NCBI GenBank assembly: GCA_031769625.1
Contig: JAUIMM010000700.1
Coordinates: 248,001 to 312,000, forward strand
DNA: 64,000 bases
Direction of reading: 5' to 3'
From: Taudactylus pleione
Taxonomy: Eukaryota > Chordata > Amphibia > Anura > Myobatrachidae
The translations under genes were made by a program, and so were the position numbers. The notes under the pieces are model-generated. The model was not told the origin of the DNA. It ran no database searches and saw only the letters and a program-made list of their open reading frames with translations. Positions 62,045 to 64,000 of the stretch are shown one piece after another; the stretch's first letter is position 1; each line of letters starts with the position of its first letter.

Positions 62045-64000
62045 ATGACTAAGAGAGGCAGACCCCGGGCTGGAGGATCAAGCAGGGGTTCTGTCGCTCC
62101 TGTCCCGCCTGACCCGCCTGACCCACCTAACCTGCCTGCCGGAGGACTGCAGCGCGAGGCCGGGGATCCACCCGCCGGTTCGCGGAGGCCGCAAGTGTGC
62201 GCGGCTGGAGCTCCGGACCCCCCTGTCCCTTTGGCGCGCCTGCCCGGGAGACGGAGTGCGGGGAGTCTGACGGAGCAGCCGAAGCAGAGGGAGTCGGAAG
62301 GCGGCTGCTGTGCTGGTGGACCCGGCGGCTGGCGGAGGAGGTGTCCTGGACCCCCCTGGACTTTCAGTTCGGAGAGCGGGGGGTCCAGTGGAGTTCAGCA
62401 GAGTGCCAGTCTCCAAACCGCTGGCGGCGGGACCCCCGAGTGACGCAACTCGGGGGGTAATGGCGGCCCCCGCTAGCGGTGCAGAGGAGATGGGACCAGT
62501 GTCTGCAAGTCTTGCCTCCAAACTGCCAGTGGAGGGACCCCCGAGTGAGGCAACTCGGGGGGGTATGGAGACCCTCACTGGCAGTGAATCGGAGGACATG
62601 GAGATGACAGAAAGCAGCAATCTGGTGATCAGTGCTGGAGGTGCAGTTATGGTGACCCCTAGCCCAGCGGTGCTCCCCAAACTGTCAGTGGAGGGACCCC
62701 TGAGTGAGGCAACTCAGGGGGAGATGGTGGCCCCCACTAGCAGTGAAGCGGGGGGTGCCGCAAAAGGGGAGAAGACAGTGGAGGAGGACCAAGTGTCTGC
62801 AGATGAAGAAGATGACGTGTATGCTGCTTTGAGCATGGATCAGCTTCAAAAAGAGATTAGGAAGCTGAGCAACAAGCTAAGCAAAAAAAAGAGAAAAAGA
62901 AATGTTAGCGCTACCTGGGACAGATGGTCTTTTAAGGAGGAAATTACAGCTTTGTCCGTTTCTTTGGGAAATGCTAAGGACCGCTTGGAATATTTAAAGA
63001 AAATTAAAAAAAAGATGATCAAATCGGAATCTACCTCTATGAGTGGAATGGAGGTGGTTAAGTCAGAACAGGAGGAGGTTCCGTCTTCAGCTGCTGTGGA
63101 GGCTTAGCTGTCTGAGGATGCTGGTCGGAGAGTGCAGGGGGAGCCAGTTGATAAGGTAAGCGATGATGCAAAGGAGACTGGGGGGATTGGGAGTGGGGGT
63201 GCCCAAATTGTTACCCTGGTCCCCCTGGTCCCTATAGGCAGAGCAACAGTACCTGTGGGAGAACTGGCAGCTACTATCCCTGATTGCACTGAGGCCACGG
63301 ATTCTGAGCTGATTCAGGCAGCAGTATTGGTAGAAGCTGGCATGGAGGGGGAATCCCATCAGGATAAGGCTCCTGAGGAAGTGCCAGGGGTGTCATCTGT
63401 ATCAGTCAGCCGTCCAATATTGGCACAGGGAATGCCGATACTGAATAAAGAGACTCTTTCGGCTGAACAAAGAAAGGTGATTGAAACTATATATGGTGAT
63501 AAAATGCTAGTCCCTGAAAGGGCTAGAGTGGCTGCCGCTGCAATAGAAAAAGACATGGTCTCGAGAGGTGAGAGGCAGGCTAAATCAGCTCCGGGTGTTC
63601 TGTCTTATGCCAGTGTGGTTACTAGACAAAGAGCAAATAATGTGTCATATGCTGCACCTACGCCTGGAGGTGTTGGCAAAAGAAGGAACCTTGTTCAATT
63701 TAAGTGGATTGCTCCAGGGAAAGCCCCAAGTAGAGAGGCTTTCCTTAAAATGGTGTTCAGCCTGGGGTTTGGTGCGGCAGATCTGTACGCCTGCATTCAC
63801 CCAGTGCGGACCCTGGAGTATGACTTGAGCTTTGTATCGTACCAGGTTCTGCAGGTTTTTTGGGTGAAGTGGCAGGCGTGCAGATCCAAGGACCCTTTTG
63901 ACAAGTATGTGGTTAACCTGGTCACCAGGCAGGACAGGGTCAAAGCTACGATCCTAGTCAGAAATGAATCATTACCCCCAGAGGATATTGACTTTTGGCT
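62045..64000 (+). pseudogene. LINE ORF1, copy C (frameshift, nonsense codon; 3' part outside window)
   Basis: Starts MTKRGRPRAGG at 62045. Compared with copy B it keeps the 11-bp segment that copy B lost, but it lacks a net 68 bp near 62288, which shifts the frame. The new frame runs to TAG at 63105-63107, after a GPPSEATRGG-type repeat region, an acidic stretch (DEEDD), a basic cluster (KLSKKKRKR) and a coiled coil from about 62931. Beyond the TAG the same frame is open to the window end, into the RRM-like segment (RVKATILVRNESLPPED). The zinc knuckles would lie past the edge. Two lesions make a full product unlikely. The codon that is TAA in copy B is CAA here. Confidence 0.88.
62411..62720 (+). 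repeat. In-frame internal repeats in ORF1 of copy C
   Basis: A motif of the form KLPVEGPPSEATRGG appears three times: GPPSDATRGV near 62429, GPPSEATRGG near 62535 and GPLSEATQGE near 62693. The repeat starts are 105 and 159 bp apart, both multiples of three. Copy B has one full motif (36520-36547) and the start of a second (KLSVE at about 36611) that runs straight into the coiled coil. Confidence 0.75.

Larger units (their letters stand above)
61893..64000 (+). mobile_element. Tx1-clade-like LINE, copy C (5' portion; 3' end outside window)
   Basis: Full 5' end with a 152-bp leader and most of ORF1, cut by the window edge. Related to copy B in the leader and early ORF1 but with a 68-bp loss, a 390-bp in-frame longer variable region, and clear divergence downstream. 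Its last ~100 bp match the first ~100 bp of copy A with only about three differences. The monomer to its left (TTTTTGCGATTTTTAAGG) differs from those next to copies A and B, so it is a separate insertion. Confidence 0.92.

Overview
This window is eukaryotic, repeat-only DNA. It holds no single-copy host gene, no bacterial-type operon and no RNA gene that I can see. Two components make it up: (1) a head-to-tail satellite array with a 176-bp, AT-rich monomer (about 34% GC counted on one monomer; roughly 284 monomers in two blocks), and (2) three copies of one non-LTR retrotransposon (LINE) inserted into it. The LINE has ORF1 with three CCHC zinc knuckles, and ORF2 with an AP-type endonuclease, a reverse transcriptase (YADD) and a C-terminal CCHC finger. 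This layout and the motif wording are typical of Tx1-clade (L1/Tx1 group) elements of amphibians and fishes. An amphibian or other Tx1-rich vertebrate genome is therefore the best guess, but it is not proven by the sequence.

Layout: 1-5093, 3' part of LINE copy A (ORF1 C-terminal half and an intact 1125-codon ORF2). 5094-35926, satellite block 1 (about 175 monomers) with higher-order repeat units of 16-26 monomers. 35927-42689, full-length LINE copy B (6763 bp), with both ORFs broken. 42690-61892, satellite block 2 (about 109 monomers). 61893-64000, 5' part of LINE copy C (5' leader and ORF1), cut by the window edge.

Main observation: every LINE end visible here lies at the same nucleotide of the satellite monomer, in the same orientation. 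A 24-bp piece of the monomer is present on both sides of copy B. Elsewhere in the same array the same two neighbouring monomer variants occur uninterrupted, with only one copy of the 24-mer; these act as empty sites. This is the signature of a sequence-specific LINE whose home is a satellite array, comparable in principle to Tx1L in Tx1D or R1/R2 in rDNA. The flanking monomer variants differ between the three copies, so they look like separate insertions and not one insertion amplified with the array.

How the parts would work together (family knowledge plus inference): ORF2 endonuclease nicks the satellite monomer and ORF2 RT copies the element RNA onto the nick. ORF1 would package the RNA. 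The satellite supplies hundreds of identical targets free of genes. Copy A keeps all recognisable catalytic residues in ORF2 and is about 99% identical to copy B over shared coding sequence, so activity was recent. Copy B ORF2 carries a tight cluster of homopolymer indels that may be an assembly error.
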